Part shown: positions 17,000-26,530 of the stretch, piece after piece
Layout: each line of letters begins with the position of its first letter
Position numbering within the stretch: position 1 is the stretch's first letter
DNA from: PALSA-350 sp963794165
Lineage (GTDB): Bacteria; Acidobacteriota; Terriglobia; Terriglobales; Acidobacteriaceae
Assembly: GCA_963794165.1 (NCBI GenBank)
Contig: CAWCCT010000009.1
Coordinates: forward strand, 372,001-436,000
DNA: 64,000 nucleotides
Direction of reading: 5' to 3'
Notes under the pieces: generated by a model
Seen by the model: only the letters and a program-made list of their open reading frames with translations
The model's database searches: none
What the model was told of the DNA's origin: nothing
Translations under genes and position numbers: made by a program

Positions 17000-18781
17000 T
17001 TACTTTTGCGTCTTTTGCTGCGCGATCCAGTTATCGATGCGCTGCTCCAGATAATCGAGTGGCAGCGCCCCTGAACCAAGCACCTGGTCGTGGAAGGCGC
17101 GGATATCAAATCGATCGCCCAGGGCCTGCTGGGCCTTGGCTTTTAACTCCAGTAGCTTGAGTTGGCCTACTTTGTAGCCCAGCGCCTGCGCCGGCCACGC
17201 TATATAGCGATCCACCTCCGCCTGTACATCGGCGTCGGGAATAGCGGAGTGCTGATGAAAGTAATCGACCATTTGGTCACGGGTCCAATGTTTCGAGTGG
17301 ACGCCGGTATCGACCACCAGACGGATGGCGCGCCAAATATCGGCTTCCAGGCGGCCATAGTCGTTATAGGGGTCCTGGTAGAACCCGATCTCCTTGCCCA
17401 GCCGCTCGGCGTAGAGTCCCCATCCCTCGGTGTAGGCGGTGTAGTAGGTGTACTTGCGAAACTGCGGAATGCCGGTCAGTTCCTGGGCGATGGATATCTG
17501 CAGATGATGCCCAGGCAGTCCTTCGTGATAAGCAATGGCCTCAGTTGAATACAGAGGCCGCGTTTCGAATTTATAAGTGTTGACGAATACCGTACCGGGC
17601 CGGGAGCCGTCCGGGGTGCCATGTTCGTAGTAGGCTGCCGCCTGGTCTTTCTCCGCGTACTCCGGAACCGGCATAACGACCAACGGCGCCTTGGGTAAAC
17701 GTCCAAAGAGTTGGGGAAGTTTGGGCCGCATCTGGTCCAGGTGTCCACGATAAGCGTCCAGTAACTGGTTTTTGCTGGTCGGATACAACTTGGGATTTTT
17801 GGCGGCCGCCGCTTCCAGCGCCTTAATGTCCGCAAATCCCAACTTTTGCGCGATCGCGAGAAGTTGCTCCTCGTCCTGCTTAACCTGATCGATGCCGATT
17901 TGGTGAATCTGCTCCGGCGTCATATCGGTGGTGGTGCTCTGCTTTACCAGAAAGCGATAATAAGCTTCGCCGTCAGGCAGAGCCCATATGCCTGGATCCT
18001 TGCGGCCATTGGGAATGTACTGAGTTTGCAAAAACTTGCCGAAGCGGAGGTAAGCCGGATTTACCTGGCTGGCGACGGCCGCGAGCAGCTCCTCTTTGAT
18101 GCGGGCCTGTTCTGTCGCAGAAACCGAGGCTGGAAACTTTTTGAGCGGCAGCGCGAACGGGCTGTCCTGCGGCTTCTCGTTGGCGATGGTGTTGACCTGC
18201 GACAGCACTTTTTCCATCAGGTACGCGGGTGGCTCGCGGCGGTCTTCCATGCCGATGGACATATCGTCCGTTGTCTGCTGAAAAGCGAGCGGAACTTTCT
18301 TGAGGCGAGCAATGTAGTCGTCGTAGTCCTTCGCCGAGTTGAAGCTCAGTTGAGCAACGAGCTGGGGAAGGCCGACCTGCAGGCCATAGAACTGGTTAAC
18401 CGGCAACTCCCATGGCTTGAACCTGGCTTCCTGTTGATTCTCGATTAATGTTCGGACCAGCAAATCTTTGCTCAACTGCTGCTGGTCAGTCATCCCGGCC
18501 GCATCCACCTCGGTCAGCCGGCTGAGAAAGGCCCGGCCTCGCGCCAGAGATTCGTTGTACGCCTGGACGGAGTAGTCGGGGAGCTGATCGTTATACCGGT
18601 TATCTCCGATGGAGGAGGCAAAGTCGGGCTGGTGCTTGAGGAGATCTTCCCAGTAGTCGGAGGAAATGGAGTTGAGCGTTTTTACCCGGGCGTCAAGAGG
18701 AGGATTTTGTGCCGCGCCAACGGTGCTTGCAAGCGCGATCAAGACCACAAAGGTGGCGGCAAAAGTTGGTAGTCGTGACAA
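17000..18781 (-). CDS. Secreted DUF885 family peptidase
   Basis: 593 residues with a signal peptide (FAATFVVLIALASTVGAAQ). DUF885 proteins are predicted zinc metallopeptidases; the motif YHEGLPGHHLQISIAQEL carries the HExxxxH-type metal site, and a second acidic region follows in YTEGWGLYAERLGKEIGFY, typical of the family. The mature protein is long and alpha-helical. It probably acts in the periplasm on peptides. proC follows after 14 bp. The 165-bp gap upstream (18782-18946) should hold its promoter, but no convincing -35/-10 pair was identified. Confidence 0.9.
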   Translation of the reverse strand: MSRLPTFAATFVVLIALASTVGAAQNPPLDARVKTLNSISSDYWEDLLKHQPDFASSIGDNRYNDQLPDYSVQAYNESLARGRAFLSRLTEVDAAGMTDQQQLSKDLLVRTLIENQQEARFKPWELPVNQFYGLQVGLPQLVAQLSFNSAKDYDDYIARLKKVPLAFQQTTDDMSIGMEDRREPPAYLMEKVLSQVNTIANEKPQDSPFALPLKKFPASVSATEQARIKEELLAAVASQVNPAYLRFGKFLQTQYIPNGRKDPGIWALPDGEAYYRFLVKQSTTTDMTPEQIHQIGIDQVKQDEEQLLAIAQKLGFADIKALEAAAAKNPKLYPTSKNQLLDAYRGHLDQMRPKLPQLFGRLPKAPLVVMPVPEYAEKDQAAAYYEHGTPDGSRPGTVFVNTYKFETRPLYSTEAIAYHEGLPGHHLQISIAQELTGIPQFRKYTYYTAYTEGWGLYAERLGKEIGFYQDPYNDYGRLEADIWRAIRLVVDTGVHSKHWTRDQMVDYFHQHSAIPDADVQAEVDRYIAWPAQALGYKVGQLKLLELKAKAQQALGDRFDIRAFHDQVLGSGALPLDYLEQRIDNWIAQQKTQK

Positions 18782-18946
18782 ACGGATTCCTGAACTCGCA
18801 AGTAGCTAGTCCCTGGATTCCTGTATGACTTGGTAACGTGGCGAACGTCATGCGCAGGAATCAAGGTCTAAGCGCAGTGTATCGACATTTGGCGCGGGCG
18901 AACAGGGACCGGTCGCGGTGAACCCGAGGTGGGCACGGAAAGTATT

Positions 18947-19999
18947 TCAGTCGTGGTGGGCGATACTGGGCGGCGCCGCCATTTCTTCCTGCTTGGCTTC
19001 GGTGGGCTGCATAGGTAATGCGATGTCGGCTTCAAGCATGCGATACAGAGTTGACCTGCTAATGCCGAGCTTGGAAGCGGCGCGCGCTTTGTTGCCGTCG
19101 CATAGCTTGAGCACCTGAAGAATGTGGCGCCGGATCACTCCATCGAGGGTGAAGTTTTCAGGGAGAGCCGGTTCGCCATCCTTGCTGCCCGCTGGCTCCA
19201 GCGGGAGAATGACCAGGTCGATCGGCCGCAGCCACTGGGCTTCGCTGGCCAGGCAAGCTGCACGGACCACGGATTCCAGTTCGCGGACGTTCCCCGGCCA
19301 CAGGTGGCGCAGCAAAATCGGGAGTGAGCCAGGACCAAGCCCCTGCAAGGGTCTCTGTTGCTCTCGAGAGACGGCATCGATAAACATCTGCACCAACGCG
19401 GGAATATCTTCCTTGCGATCGCGCAGCGGAGGCAGGGAGAAGGTGACGGCGCTCAAGCGATAGTAAATCTCCGGCAAAAACGAAGCCGCCAGCACCTGGG
19501 TGCGCAAAGGCTTCCGGGCGGTGCAGATTACCTGCGAGGGGGAAGGCTGCGCGCCCTGCTTTTCCGCTGAGAGCGAGGTTTCAAAGGCGCGAATATAACG
19601 CAACAGCTGGGCCTGAGGCTCGGCCGCCAATTCATCGATGTTGCGGATCAGGAGAACACCATCCGCCGCCCTGCGAACGGCCATCCGCAGAGTCTCGGAG
19701 CGAAGCTCGTTACTACTGCCCCCGTCGGGCAAAAACAAGGCGGTCGCCTCTTCCACCACCAGCATGCCCGGGGATGCATGGCGCGCCTGGACGTGCCGCG
19801 CCAGCAGGTGTTTTCCGGTGCCGGCTTCGCCTTCAATCAGAGCCAGACGTACCCGCGGGCCCACCTGCTGGAGCTGCTCAGAAACGCGGCGCATGGCCAG
19901 CGATCGTGAAACCAACTCCGGCAACGGACCGCCCGGGGGCCGCCGTGTGGGCGCCCAACGAGCTTGTTCCCGGTTCGGTTGTAACGGCTGATTGATCAT
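18947..19999 (-). CDS. Sigma-54-activator-like AAA+ protein with Fis HTH, degenerate
   Basis: About 350 residues. The AAA+ core has Walker A GEAGTGKHLLARHV, and the C-terminal half of the domain is recognisable in EIYYRLSAVTFSLPPLRDRK and HLWPGNVRELESVVRAA; a Fis-type HTH follows (KARAASKLGISRSTLYRML). The sigma-54 contact loop GAFTGA is missing, and the Walker B segment, usually FLDEIGEL, reads LIRNIDEL with both acidic residues changed. It probably binds DNA but may not activate sigma-54. ATG 19999 is preceded by GGGGGTGAG; ATG 20011 is an alternative. It lies directly downstream of a MacA/MacB-type gene pair. Confidence 0.8.
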   Translation of the reverse strand: MINQPLQPNREQARWAPTRRPPGGPLPELVSRSLAMRRVSEQLQQVGPRVRLALIEGEAGTGKHLLARHVQARHASPGMLVVEEATALFLPDGGSSNELRSETLRMAVRRAADGVLLIRNIDELAAEPQAQLLRYIRAFETSLSAEKQGAQPSPSQVICTARKPLRTQVLAASFLPEIYYRLSAVTFSLPPLRDRKEDIPALVQMFIDAVSREQQRPLQGLGPGSLPILLRHLWPGNVRELESVVRAACLASEAQWLRPIDLVILPLEPAGSKDGEPALPENFTLDGVIRRHILQVLKLCDGNKARAASKLGISRSTLYRMLEADIALPMQPTEAKQEEMAAPPSIAHHD

Positions 20000-20015
20000 T
20001 CTCACCCCCATGGTG

Positions 20016-20034
20016 AAACCGCTCTTAGCGGTTT
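20016..20034 (-). terminator. Perfect 8-bp hairpin between ABC gene and regulator
   Basis: AAACCGCT and AGCGGTTT pair perfectly around a 3-base loop. The hairpin sits between the ABC ATPase stop (20070) and the regulator start, with no long U tract. It may attenuate transcription into the regulator gene or act as a weak terminator; the role is inference. Confidence 0.45.
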
Positions 20035-20069
20035 ATCGGCGGAGGAAGAGAAGAGTTGAGCCGGGGAGA

Positions 20070-20834
20070 CTAGGCCTTTACTGTGCGCACCCGCGAAGAC
20101 ACCGCGTCGGAAGCAATCATCCCGTCGCGGATGTGAACCACACGATGCGCATACTCGGCGATGTCCGGCTCGTGGGTGACCAGAATGATGGTGTTGCCCT
20201 TGCCGTGCAGCTCATCAAAGAGCGCCATGATCTCATCGCCGGTCTTGGAGTCCAGATTGCCAGTCGGCTCATCGGCCAGAATGATGGAGGGACGATTGAC
20301 CAGCGCGCGCGCGATCGCCACCCGTTGCCGTTGGCCGCCGGACAATTCGTTCGGCTTATGGTTCATGCGCGTTTCCAGGTTCACCGAGCGCAACGCTGCC
20401 TTGGCCCGCTCGATTCGCTCGTCCGCGGGGGTTCCGTTGTAGATCAACGGCAGCTCCACGTTGTGCAGAGCGGTGGCCCGCGCCAATAGGTTAAAGGTCT
20501 GAAAAACGAAGCCAATTTCTCGATTGCGAATGCGCGCCAGCTCGTCATCGTTTAACTCACTGACCAGGTGACCGTTCAGCCAGTATTTTCCCTTGGTGGG
20601 AGTGTCCAGGCATCCGATCAGATTCATCAGCGTCGACTTGCCCGAACCCGAAGGACCCATGATGGCCACATACTCGTTATGCCGGATGCTCATGGTGATG
20701 CCGCACAGCGCATTGACCTGCTGTTCCAGGCCCATGGTGTACGTCTTCCACAAGTCCTCGACCACGATGACATCGTCCTGGGCGCCATCCTGGGCCGCGG
20801 CGGCTTGCGCTGCGCTGCCGGTTTCGAGTGCCAT
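20070..20834 (-). CDS. MacB/LolD-type ABC transporter ATP-binding protein
   Basis: 254 residues with Walker A GPSGSGKST, Q-loop region VFQTFNLLARAT, signature LSGGQRQRVAIARAL, Walker B IILADEPTG and H-loop ILVTHEPD. LolD/MacB ATPases power extrusion of substrates or lipoproteins through FtsX-like permeases rather than translocating them through the membrane. It follows the MacA-like adaptor after 29 bp, but no FtsX-like permease gene is next to the pair, so the membrane part must be elsewhere. The N-terminus carries 22 extra residues before the usual start of the domain. Confidence 0.93.
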   Translation of the reverse strand: MALETGSAAQAAAAQDGAQDDVIVVEDLWKTYTMGLEQQVNALCGITMSIRHNEYVAIMGPSGSGKSTLMNLIGCLDTPTKGKYWLNGHLVSELNDDELARIRNREIGFVFQTFNLLARATALHNVELPLIYNGTPADERIERAKAALRSVNLETRMNHKPNELSGGQRQRVAIARALVNRPSIILADEPTGNLDSKTGDEIMALFDELHGKGNTIILVTHEPDIAEYAHRVVHIRDGMIASDAVSSRVRTVKA

Positions 20835-20863
20835 CGTTCGCTCCTGTGCGGCTCCTGGTAAGT

Positions 20864-22258
20864 CTACGAGGATTCCGTGCTCTGGGTTGCGGCCGCATTG
20901 TCACGCTTTAACTTGACGTCATTCTTGAGCGTACGCAGCACTTTGTAGGGCCCGATTACGATTTCATCCCCTGCTTTGAGCCCGCTCGTGACTTCGATGT
21001 CGGTAGAACCGGTAATGCCGGTGGCGACGGGGACAAACTCAGATTGCAGCTTGCTGCCATGAGCGCGCAGCAGAAAGACTCCTTGCGTGCCCGGATCCTG
21101 GGCGTTTGCGGTGGATCCATCTTCGCTGGAGGCGGCGTTTACCGTCTGCATCGATGCCCCAGGCTTCAGCGAGGCCGGGGTGCGCACAGCCAGCGCCTGG
21201 ATGGGGATGGTCAATACATTCTGCCGCCGCGCGGTGGTAATTTTGGCTGTTGCCGACAGTCCTGGGCGCAGTTCCGGCGGCGGATTGGTGAGCGTGACCA
21301 CCACCTTGAAATCCTTCGCCTCCTCGGTGCCAGTGGTGCTTTGGCTGGTGGCAATACCGGTGGAGCGCAGAATAGCCTGGTCGCCCACTTCCGTAACCTT
21401 CCCCGGGAAAACCCTCCCAGGCAAGGCATCCACAGTCACGTCTACCGGCTGACCCATGGAGACATTCACGATATCGGTCTCATCGACCTTGACCTCCGCG
21501 GTAATGACGGATAGATCGGCCAGCGTCATCAGCGTGCTGCCCTGGGCATTCTGAATGCCCACCACCACAGTTTCCCCCTCGCGCACCGGCATATTGGTCA
21601 CGATGCCGTCGAATGGTGCCACGCTTACGGTCTTGTTCAGCGCATCGACATTGCTCGTGAGCGTGGCTTGCGCGGTCCCCAGCTTGCCTCGAGCCGATGC
21701 CGTCTGGGCGCGAGCTTGCACCAGCGCCGCTTTGCTTTGCGCCAGGGTGGCGACGTCGGTGTCGTAGGCGGCCTTCTTGGAGTCATATTCTGACTTGGCG
21801 ATAAGTTCGGCCTTGTACAAGGCCTGCGCCCGCTGCCAGTCTAAAAGCTTCTGGTTGAGATCAGCCTCGGAGTGGGCGACCGTCGCTTCGGCGGTCTTCT
21901 CTGCGGCCAGGTACGAGGAGATGTCCGTATCAGCGGAGCGAATGCTGGCCTCCTGAGCTTCTACCCCGGCCTTGGCCTGCACACTCTCTACCGTAGCCAG
22001 AACTTGCCCCCTCTTCACCTGGTCGCCTTCTTTGACGTACAGGTGAGTGATGCGGCCGAACGAGGTGGCTCCGATGTTGACATAGGTCTTGGGCTTGATC
22101 TGTCCTGTCCCGCTGACAATCGAAACCAGGTTCTGGCGCACAACCTTGGCCGTAAGCACCTTGGTATAACCGGATTGGGCGCGCACGATGGTGAAGCCGG
22201 CAATGCCCGCAGCTACCAGGACCGCGCCTGAGATGATCAGTATTTTCTTCAGTTTCAT
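20864..22258 (-). CDS. MacA-like periplasmic adaptor (HlyD/RND membrane fusion family)
   Basis: 464 residues: N-terminal membrane anchor (ILIISGAVLVAAGIAGFTIV), lipoyl/biotinyl-like half motif (GRITHLYVKEGDQVKRGQVL), a long helical hairpin (about 100-205) rich in Ala, Gln and Lys, the second lipoyl half (VAPFDGIVTNMPVREGETV), a beta-barrel and a membrane-proximal domain. These adaptors bridge inner-membrane ABC exporters to TolC-type channels. The gene is first in a minus-strand set with the ABC ATPase and a Fis-type AAA+ protein. Confidence 0.92.
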   Translation of the reverse strand: MKLKKILIISGAVLVAAGIAGFTIVRAQSGYTKVLTAKVVRQNLVSIVSGTGQIKPKTYVNIGATSFGRITHLYVKEGDQVKRGQVLATVESVQAKAGVEAQEASIRSADTDISSYLAAEKTAEATVAHSEADLNQKLLDWQRAQALYKAELIAKSEYDSKKAAYDTDVATLAQSKAALVQARAQTASARGKLGTAQATLTSNVDALNKTVSVAPFDGIVTNMPVREGETVVVGIQNAQGSTLMTLADLSVITAEVKVDETDIVNVSMGQPVDVTVDALPGRVFPGKVTEVGDQAILRSTGIATSQSTTGTEEAKDFKVVVTLTNPPPELRPGLSATAKITTARRQNVLTIPIQALAVRTPASLKPGASMQTVNAASSEDGSTANAQDPGTQGVFLLRAHGSKLQSEFVPVATGITGSTDIEVTSGLKAGDEIVIGPYKVLRTLKNDVKLKRDNAAATQSTESS

Positions 22259-22604
22259 TGGCAGAGCGGTATCTCCGCCCTGTGTACATCATACGTGCAA
22301 CGCTGGCCCGGGGTTCCTCGCTTTTCGTTTCGGTACCCTTTTCCCTGGTAGCGTCAACTTTCCGGGTCTGATGTTTTGTATCAGGCCCGACTTTAAGATC
22401 GCCAGATGCTATCTGGGCTTTCTGGGACCCTTTCGGCACGAGGCGTATCGCATTTACTGGCAATACCTGGCGCCGTTTTTACGCCGTTCTCGTCAACGAC
22501 CCTATCGGCCAGAAGATAAAGGGCCGAAAAGACATTCCCCGCTTGAATTCGTCGTTACCGAACCTTAAACTTGTGGGTGCCGTACGGGGAGTATCGCGCA
22601 GCCT
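22259..22604. other. Intergenic 346 bp, divergent promoter region
   Basis: The gap lies between the divergently read MacA-like and GWxTD genes, so it should carry both promoters. A fragment TTTTGTATCAGG...CCCGACTTTA (about 22373-22393) resembles one arm of the repeat at 2004-2034 but is degenerate. No credible gene was seen. Confidence 0.5.
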
Positions 22605-24347
22605 ATGTTCAGGGTTCATTCCACCCTTTTCCTGTTCTTGTCATTGGGCCTGTCACCCATAGCCGTAGCCCAGACCGCATCGCCGGCCACCACTCCGAAT
22701 ACTGCGTCCACCCCCGCGCCGGATAACCAAACCACCCCAGCTAACCAGGACCCCCTGCGCCGCCCGTTGAGCGATAAGGATAAGTTCAAACAGCAAAAGG
22801 AACTGAGAAACGAGCTTAAGGGGCCCTACAAGAAGTGGGTGGACGAGGATGTGCGCTGGATCATCACCGATCAGGAGCTAAAAGCCTTCAAAAGCCTGTC
22901 GAATGATGAAGAGCGCGACAACTTCATCGAGACCTTCTGGCAGCGGCGCAATCCCGACCCCGACTCCCCTGAGAACGAGTTCAAGGAAGAGAACTACCGC
23001 CGCATCGCTTACGCCAACGAGCATTTTGCCGCCGGTAAGCCGGGTTGGAAGACCGACCGCGGGCACATGTATATCGCCTACGGCAAGCCCGACAGCATTG
23101 AATCTCATCCCAGCGGCGGTTCGTATGAGCGGCCCATGGACGAAGGCGGCGGCGAAACCTCGACTTTCCCCTTTGAGACCTGGCACTACCGCTACATCGA
23201 AGGCATCGGCGAAAACATCGACATCGAGTTCGTGGATACCTGCATGTGCGGCGACTACCACATGACCCTCGACCGCTCGGAGAAGGATGCTTTGCTGCAC
23301 GTTCCCGGCGCCGGTGCAACCCTGGGCGAACAGATGGGTACGTCGAAGAGGGCCGATCGCTTCAATGGCGGCCTGGAGAACCTTGGCGGCGGTCCAATGG
23401 CCGCCTCGAACCAATCCAAGGAGTTTGACCGCCTGGAGCAGTTTTCCAAGCTGCAAGCTCCGCCTCCGGTCAAGTTCAAGGATCTGGAATCGTTTCTGGT
23501 GAACCACAAGGTCTTGAGCGGACCCTTCTTTCCCTTTGAAGTCCGCACCGACTACGTGAAAGTCACGGAAGACACCGTGCTGGTGCCTTTGACTCTGCAG
23601 ATCAAGAACCGGGACATCACCTTCAACACCAAGGACGGAGTGGCCAAGGGCGAGGTGAACGTTCTGGGCCGGGTGGCGACCATTACCGACCACGTGGTGC
23701 AAACCTTTGAACAGACTTTGGAGGTCGAACAGCCGAGCGAACTGTTGGGCCAGGCGCTAGACCAGGCCTCAGTCCACTGGTGGGCTCTGCCTCTCAAGCC
23801 GGGCCGGTACCGGGTGGATATTGCCATCAAGGACGTGAACAACCCGGACCATGTCGGCACCTGGGCGGAAGGGATCGTTGTGCCCAAGTATGACGACGAA
23901 AAGCTCTCCGCGTCTTCGCTGATCCTGGCCGACAAGATGGAGCAGGTGCCCACCAAGCAAATCGGCACCGGCCAATTCATTATCGGCAACACGTATGTCC
24001 GTCCCCGGGTGAGCGCCGGGCCGGCGGTTGCGGTCAGTTTCCATCGCAACCAGAAGCTTAATTTCTGGATGCAGATCTACAACCTGCAGATCGACGACAA
24101 GAGTAAGCAAAACGCCGCTACGATTCAGTACCAAATCATGGACATGGCGTCTAACAAAGCAATTCTGGATACGTCGGAGAATAGCGCGGCAATGGGCGAT
24201 AACAACGCCAACTCCGATCAGTTAACGGTGAGACGATCCGTACCCCTGGCCAGCCTGCAGCCGGGTAAGTACCAGGTCACCATCACAGTTAATGATCATG
24301 TGTCCAAGCAACAGGTGGCGCAGTCTGCCCCGTTTACGGTTGACTAG
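22605..24347 (+). CDS. Secreted GWxTD domain protein
   Basis: 580 residues with a signal peptide (LFLFLSLGLSPIAVAQ) and a low-complexity Thr/Pro/Asn stretch to about residue 45. The GWxTD domain is defined by GWKTDRGHMYIAYGKPD (about residues 147-163), preceded by the conserved FIETFWQRRNPDPDSPENEF. This domain is common in Acidobacteriota and its function is unknown. The C-terminal third has beta-sandwich-like segments (LASLQPGKYQVTITVNDHVS). It is followed after 107 bp by a carboxypeptidase-regulatory/beta-barrel protein, and the two may act together at the cell surface. Confidence 0.9.
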   Translation: MFRVHSTLFLFLSLGLSPIAVAQTASPATTPNTASTPAPDNQTTPANQDPLRRPLSDKDKFKQQKELRNELKGPYKKWVDEDVRWIITDQELKAFKSLSNDEERDNFIETFWQRRNPDPDSPENEFKEENYRRIAYANEHFAAGKPGWKTDRGHMYIAYGKPDSIESHPSGGSYERPMDEGGGETSTFPFETWHYRYIEGIGENIDIEFVDTCMCGDYHMTLDRSEKDALLHVPGAGATLGEQMGTSKRADRFNGGLENLGGGPMAASNQSKEFDRLEQFSKLQAPPPVKFKDLESFLVNHKVLSGPFFPFEVRTDYVKVTEDTVLVPLTLQIKNRDITFNTKDGVAKGEVNVLGRVATITDHVVQTFEQTLEVEQPSELLGQALDQASVHWWALPLKPGRYRVDIAIKDVNNPDHVGTWAEGIVVPKYDDEKLSASSLILADKMEQVPTKQIGTGQFIIGNTYVRPRVSAGPAVAVSFHRNQKLNFWMQIYNLQIDDKSKQNAATIQYQIMDMASNKAILDTSENSAAMGDNNANSDQLTVRRSVPLASLQPGKYQVTITVNDHVSKQQVAQSAPFTVD

Positions 24348-24454
24348 CCCTCTGGTAAGCTCAGGAGGGTAATGTTTGTGGCCGGAGCAGAGCGGTTGGT
24401 ACGGCGATCGCAGGACTGGGTTACTGCAATGCGTTCGAGTGAGTAGCGTATTGA

Positions 24455-26143
24455 GTGCGTAAAAGGTATTGCCAAATCGCAGCGCTGATGGTGATGACCC
24501 TGGTGGGCCTTTCGTCCGCCTCGGCCGCGCCTTTCCCGGCAACCGTGAGCGGAGTTGTGCGCGATGCCCGGGGCACCCCGCAAATGGGTGCCATGGTCGA
24601 GTTGTTGGCGGCAAATGCCACCGTCGTTGCCCGGGCTTATACCAATGTCCGCGGCGCTTTTGCCTTTGACCAGATCTTTCCCGGAACCTACCAGATAAAG
24701 GCAACCGGCGAATCGTTTCTTCCCACGCTGCGTGAAGATCTCCGCTTGCGTGCCCGTAGCAAAATCGTCGTCAATCTGACGCTCAGCACCCTGTTCGAGG
24801 CCATGCAGTGGCTTCCAGCCCAGCCCCGGACGCCGGATGAGCCAAGCGATGACTGGAAGTGGACTCTCCGTTCCTCGAGCAACCGGCCGCTCTTGCGCTT
24901 GCTGCAGGACGGTCCGTTGGTGGTTCTCTCCGGTGACGATCACGGGTCAGCCCCGCAATTAGCAGCCCGGGTTTCCGTCAGCGGTCCCTCTCGCGAATTT
25001 GGACAGGGGGGTCCCCACCACGCCTTTGCGATCGAGCGATCCAGTGCGGTGGGCGGTCATCTGATTTTGCGCGCCAACCTGAGTCCGCGACCTGAGCAGG
25101 CCTCGGAATACATGGCCGGATACAACCTGGCTTTGGGCCCTGAGCGCCAGATCTACAACGTGGCCACGCTGCAGCAGATGACGGCGATAGAGGGCGGCGG
25201 AAGCCAGGGGTTTTATGACCTGCGCTTGCGCAGCGCGGAAGCAGTCAATCTGGGGCCAAATGCATCGTTGGAGATGGGCAATGAGGTCCAGTCGGTGCAG
25301 GGGGCTTCTCAAATCACCTCCAGTCTGCCCTTCCTCAATGCCACCTGGCATGACGAAGGGGTGAGCGTTTCGTATCGTGCCGCGACTTCGCCGGAGATGC
25401 AGAGTGCGGGCGACGTTGCCGACGGCCCCACGTTGGCGCCCATGTTCTCTGAGGAAGGGGGCAAGGTACGCATCCAGCACGGCCTCCATCAGGAGTTGCG
25501 GTTGGAAGACAACACCGCATCAAGTAGGGCCCTGGTGGCTTTCTATCAGGATGAGGTACAGAGCCCGGTCATCGGCGGGGGCGGGTGGGTATCGCAGCAG
25601 GATCTGGCCTCAGGGGACATGCTCTACGATCCACTTTCCCAGGGCTTCCGCGTCACCGGTCCCGGCTACACCACTGGCGGGTTCCGGGCGGTATTGGCGC
25701 AAAAAATTGTAGGCTCCACCTGGGCAACGCTCTCCTACGCTAATGGCAAAGCCTTGGCCTTTGAGATTCCTGATTCTGCAATGTCGATGGACGATGCCGT
25801 CCAGGGGCTCACCCAGCGCAGAACGGAAGCCATTACGGCATCGCTCAATGGCGTCTTACCCCGTACCGGGACGGGTTGGCGTGCTTCGTACCGGTGGCAG
25901 CCTGTGGACACGGTGACGCCGGTTGCGGTGTACGACAGCTTCGGGCAAAGCGCATACCTGAACGTGCTCATACGGCAGCCACTCCACTGTGGTCACCTGC
26001 TGCCCAATGGAACAGAAGCGCTGGTGGACGTTCGCAACCTGTTGGCCGAGGGCTATCGCCCCTTCCTCACCCGCGACGGCAGCACTCTCTATTTCGCCCA
26101 GACCGAGCGCTCGATTCAGGGTGGTCTTTCCTTCACGTTTTAA
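24455..26143 (+). CDS. Carboxypeptidase-regulatory domain protein, probable outer-membrane beta-barrel
   Basis: 562 residues, GTG start at 24455, with a signal peptide (IAALMVMTLVGLSSASA). A carboxypeptidase-regulatory-like fold follows (ATVSGVVRDARGTPQMGAMV, FAFDQIFPGTYQIKATGES). From about residue 165 the sequence alternates as expected for amphipathic strands and ends in phenylalanine (GGLSFTF), the typical terminus of an outer-membrane barrel. No TonB plug is visible. It lies behind the GWxTD gene on the same strand. Confidence 0.75.
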   Translation: MRKRYCQIAALMVMTLVGLSSASAAPFPATVSGVVRDARGTPQMGAMVELLAANATVVARAYTNVRGAFAFDQIFPGTYQIKATGESFLPTLREDLRLRARSKIVVNLTLSTLFEAMQWLPAQPRTPDEPSDDWKWTLRSSSNRPLLRLLQDGPLVVLSGDDHGSAPQLAARVSVSGPSREFGQGGPHHAFAIERSSAVGGHLILRANLSPRPEQASEYMAGYNLALGPERQIYNVATLQQMTAIEGGGSQGFYDLRLRSAEAVNLGPNASLEMGNEVQSVQGASQITSSLPFLNATWHDEGVSVSYRAATSPEMQSAGDVADGPTLAPMFSEEGGKVRIQHGLHQELRLEDNTASSRALVAFYQDEVQSPVIGGGGWVSQQDLASGDMLYDPLSQGFRVTGPGYTTGGFRAVLAQKIVGSTWATLSYANGKALAFEIPDSAMSMDDAVQGLTQRRTEAITASLNGVLPRTGTGWRASYRWQPVDTVTPVAVYDSFGQSAYLNVLIRQPLHCGHLLPNGTEALVDVRNLLAEGYRPFLTRDGSTLYFAQTERSIQGGLSFTF

Positions 26144-26159
26144 AGCTATCGGCGCTCCC

Positions 26160-26298
26160 CCGGACACGAAGGTCGGGTGCCCCACATCTCGCTGGTTTTT
26201 CGCGAGATGTGGGATACCACCGATGTTGACCGCTCCGTGCGTCTGATGAATTGAGAGTCAGAGGGAAGGTGCAGTGGTATCCCGGCCTTCGTGTCCGG
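26160..26298. repeat. Double-hairpin palindromic element, copy 2 (right arm deleted)
   Basis: Carries the same left arm and the same spacer (GAGAGTCAGAGGGAAGGTGC) as copy 1, but the sequence jumps from TATCCC straight to CCCGGCCTTC, so about 36 bp of the right hairpin is missing. The outermost parts still pair (26160-26177 with 26281-26298, one mismatch). It follows the stop of the barrel protein and precedes tRNA-Lys. The loss between two CCC triplets looks like a slippage or recombination deletion. Confidence 0.88.
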
Positions 26299-26427
26299 GT
26301 CAGCGCAGCCTACGCTGACTGACCCGGAAAAAACAGCGTGATTATGCTATATTTTGCTTGGACGTGAGGCACATGTGTGCGCCTCATCCTCTGAATGTTG
26401 CTCATCATTCAGCCTTCTCACCCTCCC

Positions 26428-26503
26428 GGACGCGTAGCTCAACTGGCAGAGCATTCGACTCTTAATCGACAGGTTGGTGGTTCGATTCCACCCGCGTCCA
26501 CCA
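26428..26503 (+). tRNA. tRNA-Lys (anticodon CTT)
   Basis: A 76-nt cloverleaf can be drawn by eye: acceptor GGACGCG/CGCGTCC, T-arm GGTGG-TTCGATT-CCACC, anticodon loop CTCTTAA with CTT at 26461-26463, and encoded CCA at the 3' end. Position 27-43 is a T-C mismatch; the other anticodon-stem pairs fit. It is the only tRNA seen. Confidence 0.95.
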
Positions 26504-26530
26504 GAGTATCTATAGCACCTGTGGGTTCCC

